A program made the translations under genes and the position numbers. DNA of 33,008 bases, from NCBI GenBank assembly GCA_964244115.1, contig CAXTHM010000043.1:1-33008 (forward strand), given 5' to 3'. The notes beneath the pieces are model-generated. The model was not told the origin of the DNA. It did not search any database and saw only the letters and a list, made by a program, of their open reading frames with translations. Shown here one piece after another: positions 8,552 to 16,781 of this stretch (the first letter of the stretch is position 1; every line of letters starts with the position of its first letter). Origin of the DNA: CADCWK01 sp964244115. Lineage in GTDB: Bacteria > Chloroflexota > Chloroflexia > Thermomicrobiales > UBA6265.

Positions 8552-9619
8552 TCAGGCCGACTCGCGGATGACGAGGTCGAAGGCGGCGCGGTGGGTGCGG
8601 GAGGGGCCGTCGAAGGCGCCGGTCAGGCGCTCGAGCAGCAGCCGGGCGGCGACGTTGCCGATCTGCCGGGGGTGCTGGTCCAGCGTCGTCAGGGGCGGCA
8701 TGACGAGGTGGGCGAGGGCGACGTTGTCGTAGCCGGCGATCGCGACGTCCTCCGGGATCCGCAGCCCGGCGGCCTTGCAGGCCAGCATCGCCCCGACCGC
8801 GATCAAGTCGTTGGCGGCGAAGACCGCCGTCGGCCGCTCGACCTCGGGCAGCGCGAGCAGATCGTTCATGCCGGCGTACCCACTGGGTTCCGACCAGTCC
8901 CCCCAGCGGAGGAGTGTCTCGTCGGCCGCGAGGCCGTGGTCGGCCAGCGCCCGGCGGAACCCGGCGACGCGCCGCTCGCCGTTGGCCAGGTTCCGGGAGC
9001 CGACGATGGTCGCGATCCGGCGGTGGCCCCGTGCGATCAGGTGCGCGGTGACGGCGTAGGCCCCGTCGTCGCCGGGAACGTAGACGCGGTCGAATGGCGC
9101 GTCGGCTGGCAGCGGCAGGTCGTCGGGCTCGCCGAGGATCACGATCGGGATTGCCTGGGCGATCGTCGGGCCGAGGTCCTCGGTCGTGAGCTGGTAGGTC
9201 GACATGATCAACCCGTCGACGCGGCCACGCCGGGCGGCGTCGACGGCGTTGCTCTCCAGCGCCCGCTGGCCGTCGGTGTTGTAGGTGATGACGTCGTAGG
9301 AGCCGGTCTGGGCGACGTCCTGGATGCCGCGGACGAACTCCGGGAAGAAGGGATTGGTGATGTCCGGGATGATCGCGCCGATCGTCATCGTCCGGCGGGA
9401 GCGCAGGCTGCGAGCGGTCAGGTCGGGGACGTAGCCGATCTCGTCGATCACGTCGAGGACGCGCCGCCGGGTGGCGTCGGAGATCGTCGTCTGGAGCTTG
9501 CCGTTCAGGATGTAGGAGACAGCGGTCTGGGAAACGCCGGCGATCCGGGCGACGTCGGCCTGCGTCGGTCGGCCGGATCGCTGCCGTGGGCGCTGTGCCG
9601 CCGCATCGCCATCCGCCAT
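8552..9619 (-). CDS. LacI-family transcriptional regulator
   Basis: A 355-residue LacI/GalR repressor. The N-terminal helix-turn-helix contains TQADVARIAGVSQTAVSYIL and is followed by the hinge helix region LTARSLRSRRTMTIGAIIP. A periplasmic-binding-protein-like effector domain follows (IPDITNPFFPEFVRGI, VDGLIMS, HRRIATIVGS, PTAVFAANDLIAVGAM, VAIAGYDNVALAHLVMPPLTTLDQ), ending in the usual LLLERL and VIRES region. ATG 9619 is chosen because GGGGAGGG lies about ten bases upstream; an in-frame start at 9685 only adds unconserved residues. Family members bind sugars or nucleobases, but no transport or catabolic gene is adjacent, so the regulon is unknown. The two membrane-protein genes just downstream on the same strand are the only local candidates. 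Confidence 0.95.
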   Translation of the reverse strand: MADGDAAAQRPRQRSGRPTQADVARIAGVSQTAVSYILNGKLQTTISDATRRRVLDVIDEIGYVPDLTARSLRSRRTMTIGAIIPDITNPFFPEFVRGIQDVAQTGSYDVITYNTDGQRALESNAVDAARRGRVDGLIMSTYQLTTEDLGPTIAQAIPIVILGEPDDLPLPADAPFDRVYVPGDDGAYAVTAHLIARGHRRIATIVGSRNLANGERRVAGFRRALADHGLAADETLLRWGDWSEPSGYAGMNDLLALPEVERPTAVFAANDLIAVGAMLACKAAGLRIPEDVAIAGYDNVALAHLVMPPLTTLDQHPRQIGNVAARLLLERLTGAFDGPSRTHRAAFDLVIRESA

Positions 9620-10153
9620 CGCCGCGAACCCTCCCCGACCGTGAATGAACGGCGGACATGTCGGACCGGCCTCGACGCCAGACACCGTCGCCCAGACGAT
9701 GATAGCCGTTCGATCCGCGTCACGGGATCAACGGGATCCGTGGGAGATCGTCGCCGGGAGCCGGTTCACCGCATTCCGGACTTGCCAGGCTGGGCGCCGT
9801 GGAAGCCGCCATCTCGCGAAACGGTAACGGCCGGCGCCTGGTCGACCGGTGCCGCCGTCCCAAACGCCCGAGAACTGCCGCACAACACGTGTGGCAATCT
9901 GCACGAATTGATATGCCGAAGATGAGATAATAGTCCGTTCACAGTTCGACCACGGGCACCGACGAGCTCGGTCATGGTCCCGATCGGCGCCTCTGGTCAT
10001 CGTCCTGTTTTCCCCGTCAAGCCGGTAATCCAGCCATCTTTCAGGTCGAACGACCGAGACCTGGAACCGACCTTCGGACCGTGCGCCCAAAACGATTGAT
10101 GATATCCATATACCGTGATATGATGGTCCGAGTAGAGAGAGGGAGAGCACCAC
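9620..10153. other. Intergenic region between lacI-type gene and the microproteins
   Basis: About 530 bases without a credible gene. Two A+T-rich patches stand out: 9905-9935 (with TATTAT on the minus strand, a possible -10 for the lacI-type gene) and the promoter at 10096-10124 described separately. A short direct repeat CGGGATC-AA-CGGGATC lies at about 9723-9738. I could not define a LacI operator with confidence. Confidence 0.5.
10096..10124 (+). promoter_or_regulatory. Sigma70-type promoter with a palindrome over the spacer and -10
   Basis: TTGATG (10096-10101) and TATGAT (10119-10124) are separated by exactly 17 bases, each close to the TTGACA and TATAAT consensus. Transcription would start near 10131, giving a leader of roughly 23 bases before the first microprotein ATG at 10154. 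The arms CATAT (10107-10111) and ATATG (10118-10122) form an inverted repeat with a six-base centre that overlaps the -10 box, a place where a repressor could bind. Confidence 0.6.
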
Positions 10154-10321
10154 ATGCAGACGATCCGCAACCTGATCCACCGAGCGACCCGCGCCAGCGG
10201 CTCACGATTCGACCGCTATTACGCCGGGGTCGCCCACTCGGGCGCCGGCTACCCGACCGCCGACGAGGCCCGCAAGGACATCCGCAACGCCGTCGGTCAC
10301 CCCATGGACTGGACCCGCTAG
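10154..10321 (+). CDS. Microprotein A, 55 aa (tandem paralogue pair)
   Basis: Starts MQTIRNLIHRATRASG and carries a core RFDRYYAGVAHSGAGYPTAD then EARKDIRN, ending WTR-stop. It is 55 residues, polar and basic, with no signal peptide or membrane helix. The ribosome binding site GAGGGAGAG lies a few bases before ATG 10154, and a good promoter sits directly upstream. The next gene (10385-10558) encodes a clear paralogue sharing almost all of the ~30-residue core, which argues strongly that this short frame is a real gene. I recognise no family and can give no function. Confidence 0.8.
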   Translation: MQTIRNLIHRATRASGSRFDRYYAGVAHSGAGYPTADEARKDIRNAVGHPMDWTR

Positions 10322-10384
10322 CCACCGGCGCGAGTCGTCCAGATCGTCCGATTGCAACCTATAGTCGATTCCCAGGAGCACCCC

Positions 10385-10558
10385 ATGAAGACCTTCCGCT
10401 CGTTCTTCGACTTCGCCTCGCGGAGCGCCAGCACCCGCTTCGACCGCTACTACTCGGGCATCGCCCACTCCGGCGCTGGCTACCCGACCGCCGACGAGGC
10501 CCGCAAGGACATGCGGAACTACCAGCGGTCCCAGCACGTCGGCTGGCCGACCCGCTAG
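10385..10558 (+). CDS. Microprotein B, 57 aa (tandem paralogue pair)
   Basis: Starts MKTFRSFFDFASRSAST and carries RFDRYYSGIAHSGAGYPTAD then EARKDMRN, ending GWPTR-stop. The core is nearly identical to microprotein A, 63 bases upstream. AGGAG lies seven bases before ATG 10385; the in-frame ATG at 10352 lacks a binding site and homology. The first ~15 residues are more hydrophobic (FRSFFDF) than in the paralogue. A large palindromic terminator follows at 10645-10684, so the pair probably forms a two-gene transcript from the promoter at 10096. Function unknown. Confidence 0.8.
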   Translation: MKTFRSFFDFASRSASTRFDRYYSGIAHSGAGYPTADEARKDMRNYQRSQHVGWPTR

Positions 10559-10644
10559 TCCTGCTGTCCCCGCTCTCCCGAACAGCACCGCCGGACCCCA
10601 CCGCGGATCACGGCCAGCCCGGGTCCGGCCGTCACATCGACGAC

Positions 10645-10684
10645 ACGACGAAGCGGCGAGCCGATCGGCTCGCCGCTTCGTCGT
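10645..10684. terminator. Bidirectional hairpin terminator (perfect 40-base palindrome)
   Basis: Arms of 18 bases (10645-10662 and 10667-10684) pair perfectly around GATC, and since GATC is itself self-complementary the whole 40 bases are one palindrome. It lies between the convergent microprotein genes and the DUF885 gene, where a bidirectional terminator is expected. There is only a weak T run (CTTCC) after it. Confidence 0.75.
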
Positions 10685-10718
10685 CTTCCGGGACGAGCGT
10701 TCTGACCCGACGGTCTCG

Positions 10719-11987
10719 CTACCGGCCCGTCTCGGCCAGGATGCCGTTCGGGGTCGTCGGGGTCGTCAGCAGGTGGACGAACCGCTCGCCGACCGTCGCC
10801 GGGTCGCCCCGCTCCAGCCAGGCCGAGAGGATGTCGCGGCCGGCGTGGTAGGTGAAGACGTAGGCCCGCCAGAGCGGGTTGGTCAGGAAGCGGAGCGAGT
10901 GCCGCGCCTCGGCCTCGGTTCGGAGCCCGTACCGCTTCAGCCAGGCGACCACCTCGTCTTCGCTCTGGCCGTCGCTGTGCAGCATCAGCGCGGCGTTGGA
11001 CGACAGCGCCCGCATGACGCGCTGGGCTCGCTGGACCCGGATCTCCTGCTCGGCGTGTCCCTGGACCCCGGCGGCCGGATAGAGCTCCGCGACCTGCCAC
11101 CGGATCGCCTCGTCGCCAGGGAAGACGATCGACTCCGCCAGCGTCGCGATCCCCTCGGAGATCACGGCCTGCGGCGTCGAGATCAGCTGAACCGAGAACT
11201 CGCCCCACTCCCGGGCCCGGAACAGCCGCTGCTCCTTGAGCGTATGTTCGGTGTGGTGGCCGGGGTAGGCCTCGTGGCAGACCAGTCCGGTCAGCGTGTT
11301 GGCGTGGATCGGCAGATCGGTGTTGATCTCGACCAACGACCGGGCCCCACCGAGGTACCAGTTGTAGCCGCTCCAGGGCTTGTCCGAGACCAGCGTGAAC
11401 GCGACCGACTCGTCCTCGGGCAGCGCGACCAGCCGCCGGGTCCGGGCCTGGATCTCGGGCACGATCACGTCGAGCAGCCGGCGGGCGGCCGCGGGCTCGA
11501 TCACGTAGCCGCGCTTCCACTCAGCCATCCGGTCGTTGAGCGCCTCCCGGCCGTGACCGGGCAGGACCTCGTCCAGCTCGGCCAGCGCGGCGTCGAAGTC
11601 CTCGTCCGGGGTCCGGGTCGCCGGCACGTCGAAGCAGCGCCGGACCTCGTCCTCGTAGGTCAGCTCGGCCCCGGCCAGCCGCTCCGAGAGCGCAACCATC
11701 GCCCGGGTCTGGGCGAGCAGGAAGGCCCGCCGGTCCGCGGGGAGGTCGTCCTCCTCCTCGACCTGCCCGACCAACGCCCGGGCCTGCTCCAGCAGCCCAT
11801 TCGGTGTCGCCGGCTCGGCCCGGACCAGCCGCTCGCGGATGACCTCCGGGCCGCTGTATGCGTCGATGAAGCCCTCGATGTGCTGGCCCAGCCCGAAGGC
11901 GAGGGCGAGGTAGTCATAGGAGATCTGGTCGAACGGCAGACCAGCCTGCCGGGTTCCGGGTTCCATCGTCATCCTCATCATCTGCAC
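10719..11987 (-). CDS. DUF885-family protein (putative zinc peptidase-like)
   Basis: A 422-residue protein of the DUF885 family. Its hallmark is CHEAYPGHHTEHTLKEQ near the middle, a gluzincin-like HE...HH cluster. Other family features are LPIHANTLTGLVCHEAYPG, the SEGIATLAES glutamate region and the C-terminal TYHAGRDILSAWL. It is shorter than many family members, which often have over 500 residues. There is no signal peptide, so it is probably cytoplasmic. Hydrolase activity is an inference from the motif and no substrate is suggested. The start is ambiguous: GTG 11987 and ATG at 11981, 11978, 11972 and 11966 are all in frame and none has a strong binding site. It is a monocistronic minus-strand gene between two terminators. 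Confidence 0.85.
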   Translation of the reverse strand: MQMMRMTMEPGTRQAGLPFDQISYDYLALAFGLGQHIEGFIDAYSGPEVIRERLVRAEPATPNGLLEQARALVGQVEEEDDLPADRRAFLLAQTRAMVALSERLAGAELTYEDEVRRCFDVPATRTPDEDFDAALAELDEVLPGHGREALNDRMAEWKRGYVIEPAAARRLLDVIVPEIQARTRRLVALPEDESVAFTLVSDKPWSGYNWYLGGARSLVEINTDLPIHANTLTGLVCHEAYPGHHTEHTLKEQRLFRAREWGEFSVQLISTPQAVISEGIATLAESIVFPGDEAIRWQVAELYPAAGVQGHAEQEIRVQRAQRVMRALSSNAALMLHSDGQSEDEVVAWLKRYGLRTEAEARHSLRFLTNPLWRAYVFTYHAGRDILSAWLERGDPATVGERFVHLLTTPTTPNGILAETGR

Positions 11988-12071
11988 CCGAGCTTCTCGG
12001 TACCTGCCACCGGCTTTTCGTTCCGGTCAGGGTAGCGCGGGGGATGCCACGGCGCGCAACCCGGGTGAGGC

Positions 12072-12285
12072 GGCGGCAACCAGATTGGGCGCAGATGCTG
12101 CGTCCACCGGGGGTACCCGGTGTCGGAGCAGACCTCTGCCCATCTCGCGGGAAGGCGAAGCCGACCCGAAAAAGCCCCCTCTCCATCCGCACGTGCGAAG
12201 CACGTCAGCGTGATGGGGAGGGGGTTTGAGGGTGGGGACCGTTCGCCACCACGTAACGCACATTGCTGCCGGGTGTTAGGCAGCC
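12072..12285. other. Short spacer between DUF885 and the NodB-like gene
   Basis: This stretch, together with 11988-12071, has no credible coding sequence. Its main content is the terminator hairpin at 12172-12227, and it should also carry the DUF885 promoter on the minus strand, which I could not locate. Confidence 0.5.
12172..12227 (-). terminator. Intrinsic terminator of the NodB-like gene
   Basis: CCCCCTCTCCATC (12175-12187) pairs with GATGGGGAGGGGG (12212-12224) with one G-T wobble. CGC/GCG and ACGTGC-GAA-GCACGT continue the stem inward to a GAA tetraloop-like tip. On the minus strand the stem is followed by GCTTTTTCGGG, a proper T run, about 60 bases after the stop of the gene ending at 12286. 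The long imperfect stem also resembles dispersed intergenic hairpin repeats. Confidence 0.8.
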
Positions 12286-13395
12286 CTACCCAGCCGGTTC
12301 CGACCGGGCAGCGGACGTGACATCGGCTTCGGGCGCCCTGACGTCGGGCGTGCCGGCCGCAGGGGTTCCGGATTCGCTCGCGATGTCGGCGTCGAGGTCG
12401 GCGGTCGTCACGCCGCAGGGCAGGGCCATGTCCGGCACGGTGACGAACTGGTAGCCGCGGTCCGTCAGCGCCTCGATGATCCATGGCAGGGCGACGCCGG
12501 TCGAGGCGGCGCTGTTCAGCGCGTCGATGTGCATCTCGATGATGGCGCCGTCGTAGATGTTCGGGACCACCCGCTCCCAGATCGCGTTCGGGTCGGCGTC
12601 GATCGCGTAGTCCGCCGCCGAGATCCGCCATCCGACCGGGAGCAGCCCCTCGCCGGAGATCAGCGTCCGGACGCGCTCGTCGGTCGAGGCCGCGAACGGC
12701 GTCGCGTACGGCACCCAGTTGTCGCCGGCGACGGCCTGGATGCTGGCGATCGAGGCCTGGAGGTCGGCCACGACGTCGTCGTCGGACGAGGTCGGCAGGT
12801 CGAGCGCCGTATAGCCGTGGGTGCCGATCGGGAAGCCGGCGTCGGCGATCGCCTGGACGGTCTCCGGGTCGCGGTCGGTCGTCCAGCCCATCGCGAAGAA
12901 CGTCGCCGGGACGTCCCACTCCTGGAGCGTGTCCAGGATGCCGTAGTCGAACGGCTGACCGACACCGATGTTGAACGCCAGCGCGACTCGGTTGCAGCCG
13001 GCCGGACCCTGCTCCAGCCACGGTGCCGGGACGCCATCGACGCTGATGTAGAGCGCATAGGCGTAGCCCGCCAGGCCGCTGGCGTCGGCCGCGATCGGCA
13101 GGAAGCCGTCCTCCTCAGGCCCGGTGACGGTGACGCGCTCCCCGACCGTCAGCGTGCCGACCGCGTCGCAGTCGAACCCGGCGCAGTCCCGGACGTTGAC
13201 CGACGGCGCCCCGAGCACGGACGCCGCGGAGCCGGTGTAATCGGCGGTCTCGTCCTGCGTGGCCAGGGCGGCGCCCCCGGTCACGGGCGACGCGACCGCG
13301 AGGAGCAGTGCCAGGGAGAGCACGCGCACCCAGCGTCGCGGCTGACGATCCTGGCGCCCGGTCTTGCGCCGCGTCCACACCGATAGCGATCCCAT
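12286..13395 (-). CDS. Secreted SH3-like plus NodB-homology protein with degenerate active site
   Basis: A 369-residue exported protein. An N-terminal signal region (basic start, then VRVLSLALLLAVASPVTGGAALA) is followed by a bacterial SH3-like segment (VNVRDCAGFDCDAVGTLTVGERVTV, residues ~65-115) with two cysteines. A polysaccharide-deacetylase (NodB) fold comes next (WDVPATFFAMGWTTDRDPETV, GFPIGTHGYTALDL, IIEMHID). The catalytic Asp motif TFDDG of active deacetylases reads AFNIG here, and the second metal-binding His of the H-x3-H motif is replaced (HGYTALD), so classic metal-dependent deacetylation seems unlikely. ATG 13395 has GAAGGA eight bases upstream. A role in binding cell-wall glycan is plausible but unproven. 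Confidence 0.85.
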   Translation of the reverse strand: MGSLSVWTRRKTGRQDRQPRRWVRVLSLALLLAVASPVTGGAALATQDETADYTGSAASVLGAPSVNVRDCAGFDCDAVGTLTVGERVTVTGPEEDGFLPIAADASGLAGYAYALYISVDGVPAPWLEQGPAGCNRVALAFNIGVGQPFDYGILDTLQEWDVPATFFAMGWTTDRDPETVQAIADAGFPIGTHGYTALDLPTSSDDDVVADLQASIASIQAVAGDNWVPYATPFAASTDERVRTLISGEGLLPVGWRISAADYAIDADPNAIWERVVPNIYDGAIIEMHIDALNSAASTGVALPWIIEALTDRGYQFVTVPDMALPCGVTTADLDADIASESGTPAAGTPDVRAPEADVTSAARSEPAG

Positions 13396-13705
13396 GGGTC
13401 CGGTCCTTCTGGTGTTGCCGTTGGGGCAGCGCGTCACCGACAGCCCGTCACACCGGAAGCTACCGTCCCGGACCGGGGCGCGTCAACGCGCCGGCAGCCC
13501 CGACCGTAGCGTCGGACACATCTCCGGGGCAACCGCACCCCACCGCCCGCGTAGTTCAGACGGTATGCTGTTCAGGTCTCTCATCGGCTGGCGGCATCAC
13601 GACGCGGCTTCGGGAACAGCCGAAGCAGGCTGATGGGCGGTACCCGATTCCAGCCGGGCGAGTCCCGCCCGGTCAGTCAGGCCAGGGAGAAGGAGTCGAT
13701 AGCGG
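13396..13705. other. Divergent intergenic region before exporter 1
   Basis: 310 bases with no gene. It carries the first copy of a 23-base block (13561-13583) that recurs upstream of the second exporter, and beyond it further similarity to that region. The block contains TATGCT, which could be a -10 element, but no matching -35 is visible. Confidence 0.5.
13561..13583 (+). repeat. Conserved upstream block, copy 1 (exporter 1)
   Basis: Begins CGGTATGCTGTTC and matches 15209-15231 at 21 of 23 positions (differences A/G and T/C). It lies 122 bases before exporter 1, and the second copy lies 178 bases before exporter 2. Either it is a shared promoter/operator or a relic of the tandem duplication. 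The rest of the two upstream regions is much less alike, which favours retained function. Confidence 0.6.
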
Positions 13706-14980
13706 ATGGCCAAGGCGGTCTCAGCGGAACGAGCGCCGACAGGAGGCGAGGCCGGCGCGGATGGGCTGGTCGCGGGGCGCCGGCAGGCGACCCTCGTCCT
13801 CATCCTCGGCAGCCTGTCGACCGTCGGGCCGCTCTCGATCGACATGTATCTGCCGGGACTGCCGGCGATCCAGCGCGACCTGGGTACATCGGCGTCCCTG
13901 GTCCAGTTGACACTGAGCGCCTGCCTGCTCGGGCTGGCCCTCGGGCAACTCGTGGCCGGGCCGGTGAGCGACGCGGTCGGTCGGCGCCCGCCGGTGATGG
14001 TCGGGATGGCCGGCTTCGTCGTGGCCTCCTTCCTCTGTGCCGTCGCGCCGAACATCGAGACGCTGATCCTCTGCCGATTCCTCCAGGGGCTGTTCGGCTC
14101 GGCCGGCATGGTGATCCCACGCGCCATGATCCGCGACCTGTTCAGCGGGATCCGGGCGGCCCAGTTCTTCTCGCTCCTGATGCTGGTCATCGGGGCCGGC
14201 CCGATCCTCGCCCCGACCCTCGGCGGAGCCATCCTGCTGCTCACCGACTGGCGTGGGCTCTTCGGGGTGCTCGTCGGGCTCGGCTTGATCCTGCTGACCA
14301 TCGCCTGGCGGTTCCTGCCCGAGACCAACCGGCTGGAGCACCGTGGCCGGACGGGGTTCCGCCCGATCATCACGTCATTCGCCATGCTCCTCCACGATCG
14401 CGTCTTCGTCGGCTACGCGCTGATCATCGGGATGGCGATGGGGACGATGTTCGCCTACATCGCCGGCTCGTCCTTCGTCCTCCAGAACCTCTACGGCCTC
14501 TCGGAGCAGCGTTACGCGGTCCTGTTCGGCCTGATCGCCATCGGCTACATCGGCATGAGCCAGGTCAACGCCCGTCTGATCGCCCGGATCCCGATGCGGC
14601 GCATCCTCGCCGTCGGCATCGGCCTGAACCTGACCGGTGCACTGACGGTCACGCTGATCGTCAATGCGCTCGACCTCGGGGCGAGCGGGTTCGTCGCCGG
14701 GCTGTTCCTCGTCGCCGTCTCCAATGGCCTGGTCAATCCCAACGTCACGGCGCTGGCCCTGAACGGCTATCCGCGCATGGCCGGCAGCGCCGCCGCCCTG
14801 CTCGGTCTGATGAGCTTCGCGGTCGGGGCACTCGTCGCGCCGCTGGTCGGGATCGCCGGGGAGGACACCGCCGTCCCGCTCAGCCTCGTCATCCTGGGGT
14901 GCAGCCTCTGCGCGATCGCCGCCTTCCTGGGGCTGACCCGGCCACGATCGCCGCGGGACGGTCACGTCCTCGTGGACTGA
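13706..14980 (+). CDS. Bcr/CflA-type multidrug MFS exporter, copy 1
   Basis: A 424-residue 12-helix major facilitator of the drug:H+ antiporter-1 Bcr/CflA type, which expels small hydrophobic compounds across the inner membrane. Signatures are LSTVGPLSIDMYLPGLPAI in helix 1, GQLVAGPVSDAVGRRPPVM (motif A) in the loop after helix 2, and GSAGMVIPRAMIRDL plus GPILAPTLGG in helices 4-5. The paralogue at 15410-16693 is very similar throughout, with identical long stretches at the C-terminal end. ATG 13706 follows AGGGAGAAGGAG. Substrate is unknown. Confidence 0.93.
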   Translation: MAKAVSAERAPTGGEAGADGLVAGRRQATLVLILGSLSTVGPLSIDMYLPGLPAIQRDLGTSASLVQLTLSACLLGLALGQLVAGPVSDAVGRRPPVMVGMAGFVVASFLCAVAPNIETLILCRFLQGLFGSAGMVIPRAMIRDLFSGIRAAQFFSLLMLVIGAGPILAPTLGGAILLLTDWRGLFGVLVGLGLILLTIAWRFLPETNRLEHRGRTGFRPIITSFAMLLHDRVFVGYALIIGMAMGTMFAYIAGSSFVLQNLYGLSEQRYAVLFGLIAIGYIGMSQVNARLIARIPMRRILAVGIGLNLTGALTVTLIVNALDLGASGFVAGLFLVAVSNGLVNPNVTALALNGYPRMAGSAAALLGLMSFAVGALVAPLVGIAGEDTAVPLSLVILGCSLCAIAAFLGLTRPRSPRDGHVLVD

Positions 14981-15409
14981 CCGGAGCACGCGTGGGCGGG
15001 CCGGATCCCGGGGTCCGGCAACGGACGAGAACCTCACGGTATCCCGGTCGGGGCATGAGGCTCGGGTTTCGCGGGGGACGGACGGCGGGATCGAGGCGGC
15101 GACCGGCCGGACCGGGTCGGACGCAACGGCCCGGCGACGGTGTCGGGTCACGCACCCGGCGTCCGGACCGTCGCCCCGATCGAGCCGACGCCGATGGTTG
15201 GCTCCACGCGGTATGCTGTTCGGGTCCCTCACCGTCCAGAGGCGTCAAGATGCGGCCATGGCGTGCCGCCAGCCGACCCGAACCCGGGTCTGGCTGGGTC
15301 GGTCATGGGTCGCGCACCGGCGCCTCCTTCAGGAAACAGGCAGACGGGTGGCATCGACCACCGGCCGGGGACGTCCCGGCTGGCGGACGGGCCGGGGAGT
15401 CGACAGCGG
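14981..15409. other. Spacer between the tandem exporters
   Basis: 429 bases without a gene. It contains the second copy of the 23-base block (15209-15231). The last ~60 bases resemble the leader of exporter 1, for example GGGGAGTCGACAGCGG before the ATG compared with AAGGAGTCGATAGCGG. This supports duplication of a unit that included the upstream region. Confidence 0.6.
15209..15231 (+). repeat. Conserved upstream block, copy 2 (exporter 2)
   Basis: Second copy of the element at 13561-13583, differing at two positions, both transitions. It begins CGGTATGCTGTTC. Confidence 0.6.
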
Positions 15410-16693
15410 ATGGCAGGGGCGGTCTCACCGGAACGGGCAGCGGCACAGGCAAGGGCAGCGGCAGGGACCGTGGCTGGGTCGGACGGCCTGATCGCGGGAC
15501 GCCGGCAGGGGACGCTGGTGATCATCCTGGCGAGCCTGTCGATCGTGGGGCCGCTCTCGATAGACATGTATCTACCGGGACTGCCCTCGATCCAGCAGGA
15601 ACTGGCGACCTCGGCCTCCCTGGTCCAGCTCACCCTGAGCGCCTGCCTCCTCGGGCTGGCCCTCGGGCAGCTCGTGGCCGGGCCGGTCAGCGACGTCGTC
15701 GGTCGGCGCCCGCCGGTGATGGTCGGCATCGCCGGCTTCATCGTCGCCTCCTTCCTCTGCGCGATCGCCCCGAACGTCGAGACGCTGATCGCCTGCCGGT
15801 TCCTCCAGGGCTTCGCCGGGTCGGCCGGGATCGTGATCTCCCGGGCCATCGTCCGCGACCTGTTCAGCGGCATCCGGGCGGCGCAGTTCTTCTCGCTGAT
15901 GATGCTGGCCAACGGCGTCGGCCCGATCCTGGCCCCGACCCTCGGCGGCGGCATCCTGCTGGCGACGGACTGGCGCGGCATCTTCGGCGTCCTGGTCGGT
16001 CTCGGCGCGATCCTGCTGACCGTCGCCTGGCTATTCCTGCCCGAGACCAACCGGCTGGAGCACCGCAACTCGGCCGGCCTGCGGGCGACGCTGGCCGCCT
16101 TCGGGACGCTGCTCCGCAACCGGTCGTTCGTCGGCTACGCGCTGATCATGGGCATGGGGATGGGGACGATGTTCGCCCACATCGCCGGCTCGTCGTTCGT
16201 CCTACAGAACCTCTACGGCGTCTCGGAGCAGCTCTTCGCCGTCCTGTTCGGGGCGATCGCGATCGGCTTCATCGGCATGAGCCAGGTCAACGCCCGCCTG
16301 ATCACCCGGATCCCGATGAGGAGGATCCTCGCCGTCGGCGTCGGCCTCAACCTGACCGGCGCCCTGACCGTGCTGGTGATCGTCAACCTGCTCGACCTCG
16401 GCGTGGCCGGGCTGGTCGGCGGGCTGTTCCTCGTCGCCGTCTCCAACGGCCTGATCGGGCCGAACGTCACGGCGCTGGCGCTGCACGGCTATCCGCACAT
16501 GGCTGGCAGCGCCGCGGCCCTGCTCGGGCTGATGAGCTTCGCGGTGGGGGCGCTCGTCGCGCCGCTGGTCGGGGTCGCCGGGGAGGACACCGCCGTCCCG
16601 CTCAGCCTCGTCATCCTGGGGTGCAGCCTCTGCGCGATCGCCGCCTTCCTCGGGCTGACCCGCCCCCGCCCGGCCGCCGCACCGGCGAGCTGA
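15410..16693 (+). CDS. Bcr/CflA-type multidrug MFS exporter, copy 2
   Basis: A 427-residue paralogue of the preceding exporter with the same signatures: LSIVGPLSIDMYLPGLPSI, GQLVAGPVSDVVGRRPPVM and GPILAPTLGGGILL. The long terminal stretch GYPHMAGSAAALLGLMSFAV through LSLVILGCSLCAIAAFLGLT is almost the same in both. ATG 15410 is chosen because its protein start (MAGAVSPERA) aligns with copy 1 (MAKAVSAERA) and the leaders match; the frame is open upstream to 15140 but without homology. Divergence is concentrated in helices and at the termini. The pair may differ in substrate or simply raise dosage. Confidence 0.93.
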   Translation: MAGAVSPERAAAQARAAAGTVAGSDGLIAGRRQGTLVIILASLSIVGPLSIDMYLPGLPSIQQELATSASLVQLTLSACLLGLALGQLVAGPVSDVVGRRPPVMVGIAGFIVASFLCAIAPNVETLIACRFLQGFAGSAGIVISRAIVRDLFSGIRAAQFFSLMMLANGVGPILAPTLGGGILLATDWRGIFGVLVGLGAILLTVAWLFLPETNRLEHRNSAGLRATLAAFGTLLRNRSFVGYALIMGMGMGTMFAHIAGSSFVLQNLYGVSEQLFAVLFGAIAIGFIGMSQVNARLITRIPMRRILAVGVGLNLTGALTVLVIVNLLDLGVAGLVGGLFLVAVSNGLIGPNVTALALHGYPHMAGSAAALLGLMSFAVGALVAPLVGVAGEDTAVPLSLVILGCSLCAIAAFLGLTRPRPAAAPAS

Positions 16694-16781
16694 GCCAATG
16701 GGCAGGGCGCGGACCGCCCCCGGACGCCCATCGCCAGAGGGACTCGCACCCGGTACAGTAGGCCGGCAAAGGAGCCAGACC

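Noticed and set aside
9820..9845. LacI operator (CGCGAAACGGTAACGG)
   Set aside because: It is not palindromic and lacks the central CG of LacI-family operators.
13633..16761. 1042-codon plus-strand open frame
   Set aside because: Out-of-frame shadow across both exporters; the exporter frames carry the MFS signatures.
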